A DNA stretch of 64,000 bases from the NCBI RefSeq assembly GCF_014189505.1, contig NZ_CP050301.1, positions 2,363,501 to 2,427,500 on the forward strand, in the 5' to 3' direction. A program made the position numbers and the translations under genes. Below are positions 27,503 through 35,554 of the stretch, piece after piece (positions within the stretch are counted from its first letter, which is position 1; the number at the start of each line of letters is the position of its first letter). This stretch comes from Phyllobacterium sp. 628. GTDB taxonomy: Bacteria; Pseudomonadota; Alphaproteobacteria; Rhizobiales; Rhizobiaceae. A model generated the notes under the pieces. It searched no databases, had not been told where the DNA came from, and saw nothing but the letters and a program-made list of their open reading frames with translations.

Positions 27503-28327
27503 ATGCGTCTAATTCCTGTCCTCGTTTTCAGCCTCAGCGCCATGGGTCTGTCCGGATCATCCATGGCTCTAGCCGCTGGAACAGCGACTCTCGTGCCACA
27601 CCGCGCCATTTATGATCTCAAACTGGATAATGCGCAGGAAAGCAGTGGTATCACGGGGCTGACAGGCCGCATGGTCTATGAGTTCAATGGATCGGATTGC
27701 GAAGGTTATACGACAAATTTCCGCTTCGTTACCCGCGTGGATATGGAAGAACAGCCGCAACGCGTGACGGACCAGCAGACAACGACTTTTGAATCAGGCG
27801 ACGGCGCAAAGTTTCGGTTCGTCAACAAGACTTTCGTTGACCAGAGCCTGACAAAGGAAGTTCGCGGCGATGCGCTCCTTGCCAAAGACAAGACCGAAGT
27901 TGCGCTGACCAAACCAGAGGCAAACAAGGAAAATCTCGAACTCTCGCAATTTCCAACTCGGCACATGCAGGAATTGATCGAAAAGGCGATTGCCGGCGAT
28001 GTGTTTTATCAGACCAAACTGTTCGATGGCTCTGAAGATGCCGACAAGGTCATGGCGACGACCGTTGTCATTGGCAAACCGGGGGTAGGTGACTCCGATG
28101 ACGAGACGAAGAAGATGGGGCCGCTGGAAAAGGAAAACACCTGGCCCGTATCGATTGCCTATTTTGATGACAAGGACAAATCAGAAGGCCTGCCAAGCTA
28201 TCGCATCAATTTCAAAATGTATCGCAATGGCGTAACGCGCGATCTGAAAATGGATTACGGCGATTTCTCCATGATCGGCAAGCTGGTCAATTTGGAGCTG
28301 TTTGACGCACCGAAGTGCTCGAAATAG
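27503..28327 (+). CDS. eipB: Cell envelope integrity protein EipB (DUF1849)
   Basis: EipB is a periplasmic beta-spiral protein shown in Brucella to support envelope stress resistance. Here a signal peptide (MRLIPVLVFSLSAMGLSGSS, cleavage after SMALAA) leads into LVPHRAIYDLKL, the family start. Two cysteines, one in GSDCEGYT and one four residues from the end (APKCSK), match the pair that forms the conserved disulfide. The length of 274 residues is normal. ATG 27503 is chosen because the signal peptide begins there; upstream codons to 27473 are open. Confidence 0.92.
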   Translation: MRLIPVLVFSLSAMGLSGSSMALAAGTATLVPHRAIYDLKLDNAQESSGITGLTGRMVYEFNGSDCEGYTTNFRFVTRVDMEEQPQRVTDQQTTTFESGDGAKFRFVNKTFVDQSLTKEVRGDALLAKDKTEVALTKPEANKENLELSQFPTRHMQELIEKAIAGDVFYQTKLFDGSEDADKVMATTVVIGKPGVGDSDDETKKMGPLEKENTWPVSIAYFDDKDKSEGLPSYRINFKMYRNGVTRDLKMDYGDFSMIGKLVNLELFDAPKCSK

Positions 28328-28329
28328 AA

Positions 28330-28620
28330 TTACGCGGCCAGAGTGATATCCATTCGCACGGAAAGCCCGGCATCCGTGGCAATGTTGATGAGTGTATCCA
28401 AGCTAAAATTCATAATTCTACCCTTCAGTAGATCATTCAAACGAGGCTGCGTTATTCCCAAACGGCGCGCGGCCTCGGTTTGGGTCAGTTTCCAGCTGTT
28501 TATCTGCTGTTCTATAGCGATCATGAGATTGGACCGCATCGACATATTGGCCGCTTCAGCAGGATTGTTTTCCAGCGCATCCCATACATTACCAAAACTC
28601 AAGCGTTCCATCGTTTTCAC
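28330..28620 (-). CDS. XRE/HigA-type antitoxin
   Basis: A 96-residue helix-turn-helix protein: LTQTEAARRLGITQPRLNDLL is the DNA-binding motif (about residues 45-65), followed by FSLDTLINIATDAGLSVRM. It starts with GTG (or ATG 28611) and overlaps the toxin stop by four bases. Toxin first, antitoxin second is the HigBA order. It probably neutralises the toxin and represses the promoter. It ends 2 bp from the convergent eipB. Confidence 0.82.
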   Translation of the reverse strand: MKTMERLSFGNVWDALENNPAEAANMSMRSNLMIAIEQQINSWKLTQTEAARRLGITQPRLNDLLKGRIMNFSLDTLINIATDAGLSVRMDITLAA

Positions 28621-28934
28621 TCCTGGATTTGTCTCAGACGCAGAGCAGCGATATCCAAGTCGCGCTTTATCGTTTTTTGCGTTTTCTTTTGGAAGGCGTG
28701 CAAAACATATATCGTTTCTGCGAGCTTCACGACGTAGAGCACTCTAAACGCTCCCTGATGGTCTCGAACGCGGATTTCACCAACACCTGTGCCAATGGTG
28801 GCCATTGGCTTCCAATCACTTGGTTCCAACCCAAGCTGCACCTTATGCAATTGCACGCCGATCTCCCTTCGAATGGTTTCAGGAAAGTCACGCAATCGAA
28901 CCAGTGAATCTCCGAGAAATTCCAAGCGCTTCAA
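28617..28934 (-). CDS. RelE/HigB-like toxin (phage Gp49-like family)
   Basis: A 105-residue protein of the Gp49/HigB family (DUF891). It runs from KRLEFLGDSLVRLRDFP through IGTGVGEIRVRDHQGAFRVLYV to IYVLHAFQKKTQKT, the typical toxin C-terminal pattern with basic residues. Family members cleave mRNA on the ribosome. A TTG at 28934 behind AGAGGCG is taken as the start, since the frame upstream is not family-like. It forms an operon with the antitoxin gene. Confidence 0.78.
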   Translation of the reverse strand: MKRLEFLGDSLVRLRDFPETIRREIGVQLHKVQLGLEPSDWKPMATIGTGVGEIRVRDHQGAFRVLYVVKLAETIYVLHAFQKKTQKTIKRDLDIAALRLRQIQE

Positions 28935-29178
28935 AATATCGCCTCTTTTTATATCAGTTTTTGTATAAGTCTGACAAGACGATAGCGGCGTGGCAACCAG
29001 AAGGATATTCCCCGATAGTAGCGACAGCAAACCACTGACGCACGCTCATAAACCCAATAAATCCGACGTGAAACTACCTTTTCTCTCCCTTGCTCTTGCG
29101 TTTGCCGGGAATATCGCTTAACAGCCGCTTCATTCCACACACGGGATTTGGGTTGATATCGGGAGAAATCCGATATGG

Positions 29179-29215
29179 CCTCCGGTGGCGGGTTTCCGCC
29201 TCTTTCCCGTGGAGG
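29179..29215 (+). other. Structured leader of rpsB
   Basis: CCTCC (29179-29183) pairs with GGAGG (29211-29215), enclosing GGCGG (29187-29191) paired with CCGCC (29196-29200), starting about 60 bases before the rpsB start. Ribosomal protein S2 genes are often autoregulated through leader RNA, so this may be such a site. No named alphaproteobacterial class could be assigned. Confidence 0.35.
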
Positions 29216-29241
29216 TTCAACCGGAAAAGGAAAACTAAGAG

Positions 29242-30039
29242 ATGGCATTGCCTGATTTCAGCATGCGTCAGCTCCTTGAAGCTGGCGTTCACTTCGGCCA
29301 CCAGACACATCGCTGGAACCCGAAAATGGCACCATATATTTATGGTTCCCGCAACAATATTCACATTCTTGACCTGGCCCAGACCTATCCTCTGCTGCAC
29401 ACCGCGCTGAAGAAGGTTTCGGACACCGTTGCCCGTGGCGGCCGCGTTCTGTTCGTTGGCACCAAGCGTCAGGCTTCGGACATCATTGCTGATGCCGCAA
29501 CCCGTTCGGCTCAGTACTACGTCAACGCCCGCTGGCTCGGCGGCATGATGACCAACTGGAAGACGATTTCGAATTCCATCCAGCGTCTGCGCAAGCTCGA
29601 CGAACTTCTTTCCAGCGAAGCACAGGGCTTCACCAAGAAGGAACGTCTGAATCTTGATCGCGAACGTGAGAAGCTCAACCGCGCTCTCGGCGGTATCAAG
29701 AACATGGGTTCGGTTCCGGACCTCATCTTCATCATCGATACCAACAAGGAAGCGATTGCTATTCAGGAAGCCAAGCGTCTTGGTATTCCGGTTGTAGCCG
29801 TTATCGATTCCAATTGCGATCCGGACCAGATCGACTTCCCGATCCCAGGCAACGACGATGCATCGCGCGCTATTTCGCTGTATTGCGATCTGATTGCCAA
29901 GGCTGCTCTTGATGGCATTCTGCGCCAGCAGGGTTCGCTCGGCATCGATGTCGGCGCTCAGGAAGAAGCTCCTGTTGAGCCAACGCTCGAAGCTCCGGCT
30001 GCCGAAGCTCCTGCACAGGAAGGTGAAGCCTCCGCTTGA
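29242..30039 (+). CDS. rpsB: 30S ribosomal protein S2
   Basis: S2, 265 residues, starts [20 protein letters not shown] and contains [32 protein letters not shown] and [16 protein letters not shown], all signature regions. The C-terminal tail is Ala/Glu/Pro rich, as in other Rhizobiales. It opens the long translation, nucleotide and envelope block and is followed by tsf after 119 bases. Confidence 0.97.
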   Translation: MALPDFSMRQLLEAGVHFGHQTHRWNPKMAPYIYGSRNNIHILDLAQTYPLLHTALKKVSDTVARGGRVLFVGTKRQASDIIADAATRSAQYYVNARWLGGMMTNWKTISNSIQRLRKLDELLSSEAQGFTKKERLNLDREREKLNRALGGIKNMGSVPDLIFIIDTNKEAIAIQEAKRLGIPVVAVIDSNCDPDQIDFPIPGNDDASRAISLYCDLIAKAALDGILRQQGSLGIDVGAQEEAPVEPTLEAPAAEAPAQEGEASA

Positions 30040-30158
30040 GGCTTCATACACCCGTCTTAATCGGGTGATTAAAACCATATCGATTGGCGCATGACGCGCC
30101 GCAAAAGTTGGCATGCTGGTTTCCCCAGTATGCCTTCGCTTTGAGAAGAGGCGACATA

Positions 30159-31082
30159 ATGAGCATTTCTGCATCACAGGTAAAAGAACTCCGCGAAATC
30201 AGCGGCGCTGGCATGATGGACTGCAAGGCAGCCCTGACTGAAACCAATGGCGACATGGAAGCCGCCGTTGACTGGCTGCGCGCAAAAGGCATTTCCAAGG
30301 CTGACAAGAAGGCAGGCCGTACGGCTGCCGAAGGTCTGGTTGGTGTTGCTTCGAACGGCAAAAAGTCCGTCGTTGTCGAAGTCAACTCCGAAACCGATTT
30401 CGTTGCCCGCAATGACGCGTTCCAGGACATCGTCCGCAACGTAGCCAATGTGGCCCTTACGACAGATGGTTCGACAGCTGCCGTTGCCGCTGCGACCTAT
30501 CCAGCTTCCGGCAAGTCGGTTGTCGATACGATCAAGGACGCTGTTGGCACGATCGGTGAAAACCTCTCGTTCCGCCGCTCTGCTGCGCTCAGCGTCAGCG
30601 AAGGCGTTGTGGCAACCTACATCCACAACGGCGTTTCTGACGGCCTTGGCAAGCTTGGTGTTCTCGTTGCAATCGAGACCGCAGGCGATGCGGACGCTGC
30701 AAACGCATTCGGCCGTCAGGTTGCAATGCATGTTGCTGCAACCAACCCGCTTGCTTTGACACCAGCTGAAGTTGATCCGGCAGCTGTTGAGCGTGAAAAG
30801 GCGGTTTTCACCGAATCCGCTCGTCAGTCCGGCAAGCCGGAAAACATTATCGAAAAGATGGTCGAAGGCCGCCTGCGCAAGTTCTACGAAGAAGTTGTGC
30901 TGCTTTCTCAGGCTTTCGTCATCAATCCTGACCTGACTGTTGAAGCCGCTCTCAAGGATGCGGAAAAGGCAATCGGCGCACCGGCAAAAATCACAGCATT
31001 CGTGCGTTTCGCTCTCGGTGAAGGTATCGAGAAAGAAGCAACCGATTTCGCTGCTGAAGTCGCAGCAGCTGTGAAGAAGTAA
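30159..31082 (+). CDS. tsf: Elongation factor Ts
   Basis: EF-Ts exchanges GDP on EF-Tu. The start [23 protein letters not shown] includes the conserved N-terminal domain, and ETDFVARN is the TDFV motif that contacts EF-Tu. It has 307 residues from ATG 30159, behind AGAAGAGG. The frame is open 75 bases upstream, but those codons lie in the intergenic hairpin. Confidence 0.97.
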   Translation: MSISASQVKELREISGAGMMDCKAALTETNGDMEAAVDWLRAKGISKADKKAGRTAAEGLVGVASNGKKSVVVEVNSETDFVARNDAFQDIVRNVANVALTTDGSTAAVAAATYPASGKSVVDTIKDAVGTIGENLSFRRSAALSVSEGVVATYIHNGVSDGLGKLGVLVAIETAGDADAANAFGRQVAMHVAATNPLALTPAEVDPAAVEREKAVFTESARQSGKPENIIEKMVEGRLRKFYEEVVLLSQAFVINPDLTVEAALKDAEKAIGAPAKITAFVRFALGEGIEKEATDFAAEVAAAVKK

Positions 31083-31104
31083 TTTCACGACTGACTAAAT
31101 CCGG

Positions 31105-31130
31105 GGGCACCGCGTGACAACGCGGTGCCC
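31105..31130 (+). other. Strong hairpin between tsf and pyrH
   Basis: A perfect 10-bp stem, GGGCACCGCG (31105-31114) with CGCGGTGCCC (31121-31130), has a 6-base loop and no T-run after it. It could slow polymerase, protect the tsf 3' end or be a processing site, but it is unlikely to be a complete terminator. Confidence 0.6.
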
Positions 31131-31183
31131 TTGGTGTATCCGGACTTCAAATATCTGACATGCACGACTCTGAGGGAGGTTTT

Positions 31184-31906
31184 ATGGCTGGTACGGCTGT
31201 GTATAAACGCGTTCTGCTCAAGGCCTCCGGTGAAGCTCTTATGGGTGATCAGGGCTTCGGTATCGACGTCACGGTTGCCGACCGTATTGCCAGCGATATC
31301 GCTGAAGCGCGTGCATTGGGTGTAGAAGTTGGCGTTGTTATCGGCGGCGGTAATATTTTCCGCGGCGTCGCTGTGGCGTCCAAGGGCGGCGACCGGGTAA
31401 CCGGCGACCATATGGGCATGCTCGCGACAGTCATCAATTCATTGGCGCTGCGCACATCCCTCGTCAAGATTGGTATTGATACAGTTGTACTTTCTGCCAT
31501 CGCCATGCCTGAATTGTGCGAGACTTTCTCGCAGAGACAGGCAACGGCTTATATGGATATGGGAAAAGTCGTGATTTTTGCCGGCGGTACAGGCAATCCA
31601 TTTTTTACCACTGACTCGGCTGCAGCCTTGCGCGCGGCCGAAGTTGGCGCCGATGCTCTCTTCAAGGGCACGCAGGTTGACGGTGTTTACACCGCTGACC
31701 CCAAGAAAGACCCGAATGCCGTCCGGTTTGACCGACTTACCCACAAGGAGATGCTGGATCGCGGCCTTTCTGTAATGGATACAACGGCTGTTGCTCTTGC
31801 GCGCGAGAACAATATCCCAATAATTGTTTATTCAATCCACGAAAAAGGTGGTTTTGCGGAAGTTCTGCAGGGCAGAGGGCGTGCGACCATCGTTTCTGAC
31901 GAATGA
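31184..31906 (+). CDS. pyrH: UMP kinase
   Basis: This 240-residue amino acid kinase fold protein phosphorylates UMP to UDP. It contains VLLKASGEALMGD, VIGGGNIFRG, FAGGTGNPFFTTDSAAALRA and DGVYTADPK, all typical. ATG 31184 is used, behind GAGGGAGG; the frame extends eight codons upstream. Confidence 0.96.
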   Translation: MAGTAVYKRVLLKASGEALMGDQGFGIDVTVADRIASDIAEARALGVEVGVVIGGGNIFRGVAVASKGGDRVTGDHMGMLATVINSLALRTSLVKIGIDTVVLSAIAMPELCETFSQRQATAYMDMGKVVIFAGGTGNPFFTTDSAAALRAAEVGADALFKGTQVDGVYTADPKKDPNAVRFDRLTHKEMLDRGLSVMDTTAVALARENNIPIIVYSIHEKGGFAEVLQGRGRATIVSDE

Positions 31907-31963
31907 TCCAACATTCCCGCACAGGTTGAGCGGAATACCGGAAAGAATATAGGAGCATTGAGT

Positions 31964-32524
31964 ATGAGTGATGCACTCGATTTGAATGATCTGAAGCGCC
32001 GCATGGATGGCGCTGTGCAGGCTTTGAAACATGACCTTAACGGTCTTCGTACGGGGCGAGCTTCGGCAAGCTTGCTTGAACCAATCACCGTTGAAGCCTA
32101 CGGCTCACATATGCCACTCAATCAGGTTGCCAATATTACGGTCCCTGAATCCCGCATGCTGGCCGTCTCCGTCTGGGACAAGTCCATGGTCGGTAAGGTG
32201 GAACGGGCGATTCGCGAATCCGGTCTTGGCCTCAATCCTATTACGGATGGCAATAATCTTCGTATTCCATTGCCGGAACTCAACGAACAGCGCCGCAAGG
32301 AACTGGTCAAGATCGCCCACCAATATGTTGAGCAGGCAAAGGTTGCCGCCCGCCATGTACGCCGCGACGGCATGGACGAATTGAAGAAGCTCGAAAAGGA
32401 CGGCGATATCAGTCAGGATGACAACCGGGTCCTTTCGGAAAAAGTCCAGAAAATGACGGACGAGACGATTACCGAGATGGACAAGGTCGTTGCCGTCAAG
32501 CAGGCGGAAATTATGCAGGTTTAA
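31964..32524 (+). CDS. frr: Ribosome recycling factor
   Basis: RRF, 186 residues, releases ribosomes after termination together with [22 protein letters not shown] leads into [14 protein letters not shown], with [19 protein letters not shown] near the C terminus. The ATG at 31964 follows AGGAGCATTG. The gene begins 57 bases after pyrH. Confidence 0.96.
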   Translation: MSDALDLNDLKRRMDGAVQALKHDLNGLRTGRASASLLEPITVEAYGSHMPLNQVANITVPESRMLAVSVWDKSMVGKVERAIRESGLGLNPITDGNNLRIPLPELNEQRRKELVKIAHQYVEQAKVAARHVRRDGMDELKKLEKDGDISQDDNRVLSEKVQKMTDETITEMDKVVAVKQAEIMQV

Positions 32525-32563
32525 CCTGCTGCCCAATATTGTTGCCACCGGAGGTTGAATACT

Positions 32564-33283
32564 ATGTCCAATCCGAGCCACATTGCCATCATCATGGATG
32601 GAAATGGCCGTTGGGCAAAGGCACGGGGCTTGCCGCGTGCGGCGGGGCACAAGGCCGGCTTGGAAGCGCTGCGCGATACGATCCGTGCGGCCGGTAAAAT
32701 GGGCATTCCATTTTTGACGCTGTTTGCGTTTTCGTCGGAAAACTGGTCGCGTCCACGGTCTGAAGTTTCGGATTTGATGGGATTGCTCAAGCTTTTCATC
32801 CGCCGCGATCTTGCTGAATTGCATCGTGAGAATGTGCGCGTGCGTATCATTGGCGAGCGGGAAGGGCTGGCGAAGGATATTCGCGGCCTTCTGATGGAAG
32901 CCGAGACGCTGACGGGTCGCAATACGGGTTTGACTCTGGTCATTGCCTTCAACTACGGCTCACGCAATGAGATTACCCGTGCGGTTCAGCAACTGCTGGC
33001 AGACGTGAGTGCGGGTGTCATCACCCAAGCGGACGTGACAGCCGAAGCCATCTCTGCCCGGCTCGATACAGCCGATATCCCTGATCCGGACCTCATTATC
33101 CGCACCAGCGGCGAGATGCGTCTTTCAAATTTCCTGCTTTGGCAGGCTGCCTATTCAGAATTCATGTTCCTGCCGTGTTATTGGCCTGATTTCCGCTCTA
33201 CGCACCTCGCTGAAGCGATTGAGACGTTCCATATGCGCGAACGCCGGTTCGGTGGGGTAAATCAACAGGAAATAGCCCTGTGA
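32564..33283 (+). CDS. uppS: Isoprenyl transferase (undecaprenyl diphosphate synthase)
   Basis: Cis-prenyltransferase of 239 residues that makes the undecaprenyl carrier for cell wall and O-antigen synthesis. [12 protein letters not shown] carries the catalytic Asp; [11 protein letters not shown] and [16 protein letters not shown] are the substrate motifs. The ATG at 32564 follows GGAGGTTGAATACT. Its last four bases overlap the cdsA start (GTGA). Confidence 0.95.
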   Translation: MSNPSHIAIIMDGNGRWAKARGLPRAAGHKAGLEALRDTIRAAGKMGIPFLTLFAFSSENWSRPRSEVSDLMGLLKLFIRRDLAELHRENVRVRIIGEREGLAKDIRGLLMEAETLTGRNTGLTLVIAFNYGSRNEITRAVQQLLADVSAGVITQADVTAEAISARLDTADIPDPDLIIRTSGEMRLSNFLLWQAAYSEFMFLPCYWPDFRSTHLAEAIETFHMRERRFGGVNQQEIAL

Positions 33284-34132
33284 CGGCTGCAGAGCCCACT
33301 CCGCCGGTCAAGACAGGCAGCCGGTTCTCAAATCTGTACAAACGCACCTTTAGCGCCATCATCCTTATTGCCATTGCTCTAGCCCTCACATGGATCGGCG
33401 GTCTGCCGTTTACCCTGATGGCATGCGCTATCGGGCTCGGCGTCTTCTACGAGTGGCATTCGATCACGGCGCCGCGTTCAACTGCGTTGACCCGCAGTGT
33501 CGCGTGGATCTGTCTGATCGTGGTCCTTGGAATGCTGCTGTTTTCCCATAATGGACTGCTGATTATTGCTGTGCTGCTGGCAGGAGCGGCCATAGTGGCT
33601 GTGCTTGGAGGCAGGGCGTCAGGCTATTGGCCGGCGACGGGGCTGCTCTATGCCGGTTTCCCCGCCATTGCATTGACATTTGTGCGTGGTGACACGGGGG
33701 ATGGGTTTGCGGCAGTCCTGTTTTTGTTTGCTGTTGTCTGGTCCACGGACATTTTTGCCTATTTCAACGGGCGCGCATTGGGAGGACCAAAGCTGGCGCC
33801 GCGTTTCTCACCCAACAAGACGTGGGCAGGAGCCATTGGCGGAGCCGCAGCCGGCATTGCTGCCGGTGTTGCCTGTGCAGCCTTCATAACGCCGGCAGGC
33901 GGTGTTCCCATTCCATTGATCGCATTCGTGCTGTCCGTTACGGCTCAGATTGGCGATCTGGGGGAATCATGGGTCAAGCGCAGGTTTGGCGTGAAAGATT
34001 CTGGGGCATATGATCCCCGGTCACGGTGGCGTGATGGACCGGGTGGACGGACTTGTAGCAGCAGCGGCATTGCTGTACCTCATCGGAGCAATTCTGGTTA
34101 AACCGGAAACGCCCTACGATATTCTTTTCTAG
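33280..34132 (+). CDS. cdsA: Phosphatidate cytidylyltransferase, frameshifted in this sequence
   Basis: CdsA makes CDP-diacylglycerol from phosphatidic acid and CTP in the inner membrane. About eight helices and the family segment [20 protein letters not shown] followed by SPNKTWAG are intact. As given, the frame leaves the family after GVKDSG and stops at 34101. Removing one G from GGGG at 34003-34006 restores [14 protein letters not shown], the family signature, and a normal end YDILF at 34132 (283 residues). The signature holds catalytic residues, so the shifted product would be inactive. CdsA is normally essential, so a sequence error is more likely than a true mutation. Confidence 0.9.
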
Positions 34133-34186
34133 CTGGCCGCGCTTCGGCAACCCTCTGCGGGTTTATAGCAACGCCCGGAGGACATT

Positions 34187-35326
34187 TTGACGGATACGCT
34201 GAGCTATCTTTTCGGCCCTCACAGTTTGCTTATTGGTACAATTCTACCCTTCCTGGTCATATTGACCGTTGTCGTCTTTGTTCATGAGATGGGCCATTAC
34301 CTCGTTGGCCGCTGGTGCGGCATTGGGGTGCAGGCTTTCTCGATTGGATTTGGACCGGAGCTGTTTGGTTTCAATGACCGAAATGGAACGCGCTGGAAGC
34401 TTTCGGCGATTCCGCTTGGCGGATATGTGAAGTTTGCAGGCGATGAAAGCGTTGCGAGTTCACCCGTAACCTTGCCGGAAAACATGAGCGCGGCAGAACG
34501 TGCCGTCGCATTTCACACGCAACCCGTATGGAAACGGGCGGCAACGGTGTTTGCCGGACCCGCCTTCAATATTCTTCTTACAGTTGCGATCTTTTCCGTA
34601 TTCTTTGCACTCTATGGACGCATGGTTGCGGACCCGATCGTTGCGGAAGTGCGCCCGGGCGGACCAGCGGCTGTTGCAGGCTTTCAGCCGGGTGACCGGT
34701 TCATCAGCGTTGACGGCGACAAGGTTTATACATTTTCCGACGTGCAGCGGCACGTTTCCGCCCGTGCGGGTGATTCTCTTAAGTTTGTCGTGGAGCGCAA
34801 CGGGCAGCAGGTTGATCTCACCGCTACGCCGGAACTGGTTGAGCAAAAAGATCCCTTGGGTAACACCGTCAAAATTGCAGCTATTGGCGTCGTCAACAAT
34901 CAGGAAGTCGGGAACTTTCGCCGGATCACCTATAACCCTGTCGAATCAGTGGGGCAGGCGGTGCGCGAGAGCGGGTTTATTATTGCGCGTACAGGCCAAT
35001 TTTTCAGCCGATTCTTTGCCGGCCGCGAAGATAAGTGTCAGCTCGGCGGTCCGGTAAAGATAGCAACCATGGCGGGACAGGCGGCAAGTCAGGGTATTGA
35101 CTGGCTTATTCAGCTAACGGCCATGCTTTCAATTGGCATTGGACTGCTTAATCTATTTCCATTGCCGCCGCTGGACGGCGGTCATTTGATCTTTTATGCA
35201 GTAGAAGCTGTCATACGCAGACCCGTCAAACCCGCCATTCAGGAGATTTTCTTCCGAGTTGGCTTCTTGCTGGTGTTGGGATTTATGGGATTTGTGGTGT
35301 TTAATGACCTTTTCGCCTGCCGGTGA
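34187..35326 (+). CDS. rseP: Site-2 protease RseP (regulator of sigma E-type M50)
   Basis: Membrane zinc protease of 379 residues. HEMGH at residues 33-37 is the metal site and LNLFPLPPLDGGHL the third ligand region; a PDZ domain (about 120-215) lies between the first and later helices. It cleaves anti-sigma factors and signal peptide remnants inside the membrane. It starts with TTG behind GGAGGACA. Placement before bamA is the usual order. Confidence 0.94.
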   Translation: MTDTLSYLFGPHSLLIGTILPFLVILTVVVFVHEMGHYLVGRWCGIGVQAFSIGFGPELFGFNDRNGTRWKLSAIPLGGYVKFAGDESVASSPVTLPENMSAAERAVAFHTQPVWKRAATVFAGPAFNILLTVAIFSVFFALYGRMVADPIVAEVRPGGPAAVAGFQPGDRFISVDGDKVYTFSDVQRHVSARAGDSLKFVVERNGQQVDLTATPELVEQKDPLGNTVKIAAIGVVNNQEVGNFRRITYNPVESVGQAVRESGFIIARTGQFFSRFFAGREDKCQLGGPVKIATMAGQAASQGIDWLIQLTAMLSIGIGLLNLFPLPPLDGGHLIFYAVEAVIRRPVKPAIQEIFFRVGFLLVLGFMGFVVFNDLFACR

Positions 35327-35377
35327 GAAAAATTAAACATTAGTGAAAATATGCAGGTGGGCTGGAAAAGCGTTATG

Positions 35378-35443
35378 ATCTGTTTACTATAAGCTGTGAA
35401 TGGAGTGGCATGGATGCCACGCTTTCGTGCGAAGTAAACAGAT
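35378..35443 (+). promoter_or_regulatory. Nested inverted repeat in the bamA leader
   Basis: An 11-bp perfect inverted repeat, ATCTGTTTACT (35378-35388) and AGTAAACAGAT (35433-35443), encloses a second hairpin GTGGCAT-GG-ATGCCAC (35405-35420). It sits in the 228-bp rseP-bamA gap, over 110 bases before bamA. It could be a cis-acting RNA or an operator; no known class was recognised. Confidence 0.5.
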
Positions 35444-35554
35444 TTTAACCGTAAGCCTTGCGTGTATGTAAAAACCGGTTATGACGGTGTGCGAGTAAGT
35501 GCTTAGTCCGGGATCTCGCCCGGGGACAACGAGAAACAAAGGTTTAGTAGGCCT

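Noticed and set aside
29074..30177. Long minus-strand open frame (367 codons)
   Set aside because: It lies antisense to rpsB, whose protein is certain; the frame shows no family and is a by-product of codon bias.
30174..31088. Minus-strand open frame (304 codons)
   Set aside because: It is antisense to tsf and has no ribosome site or recognisable domain.
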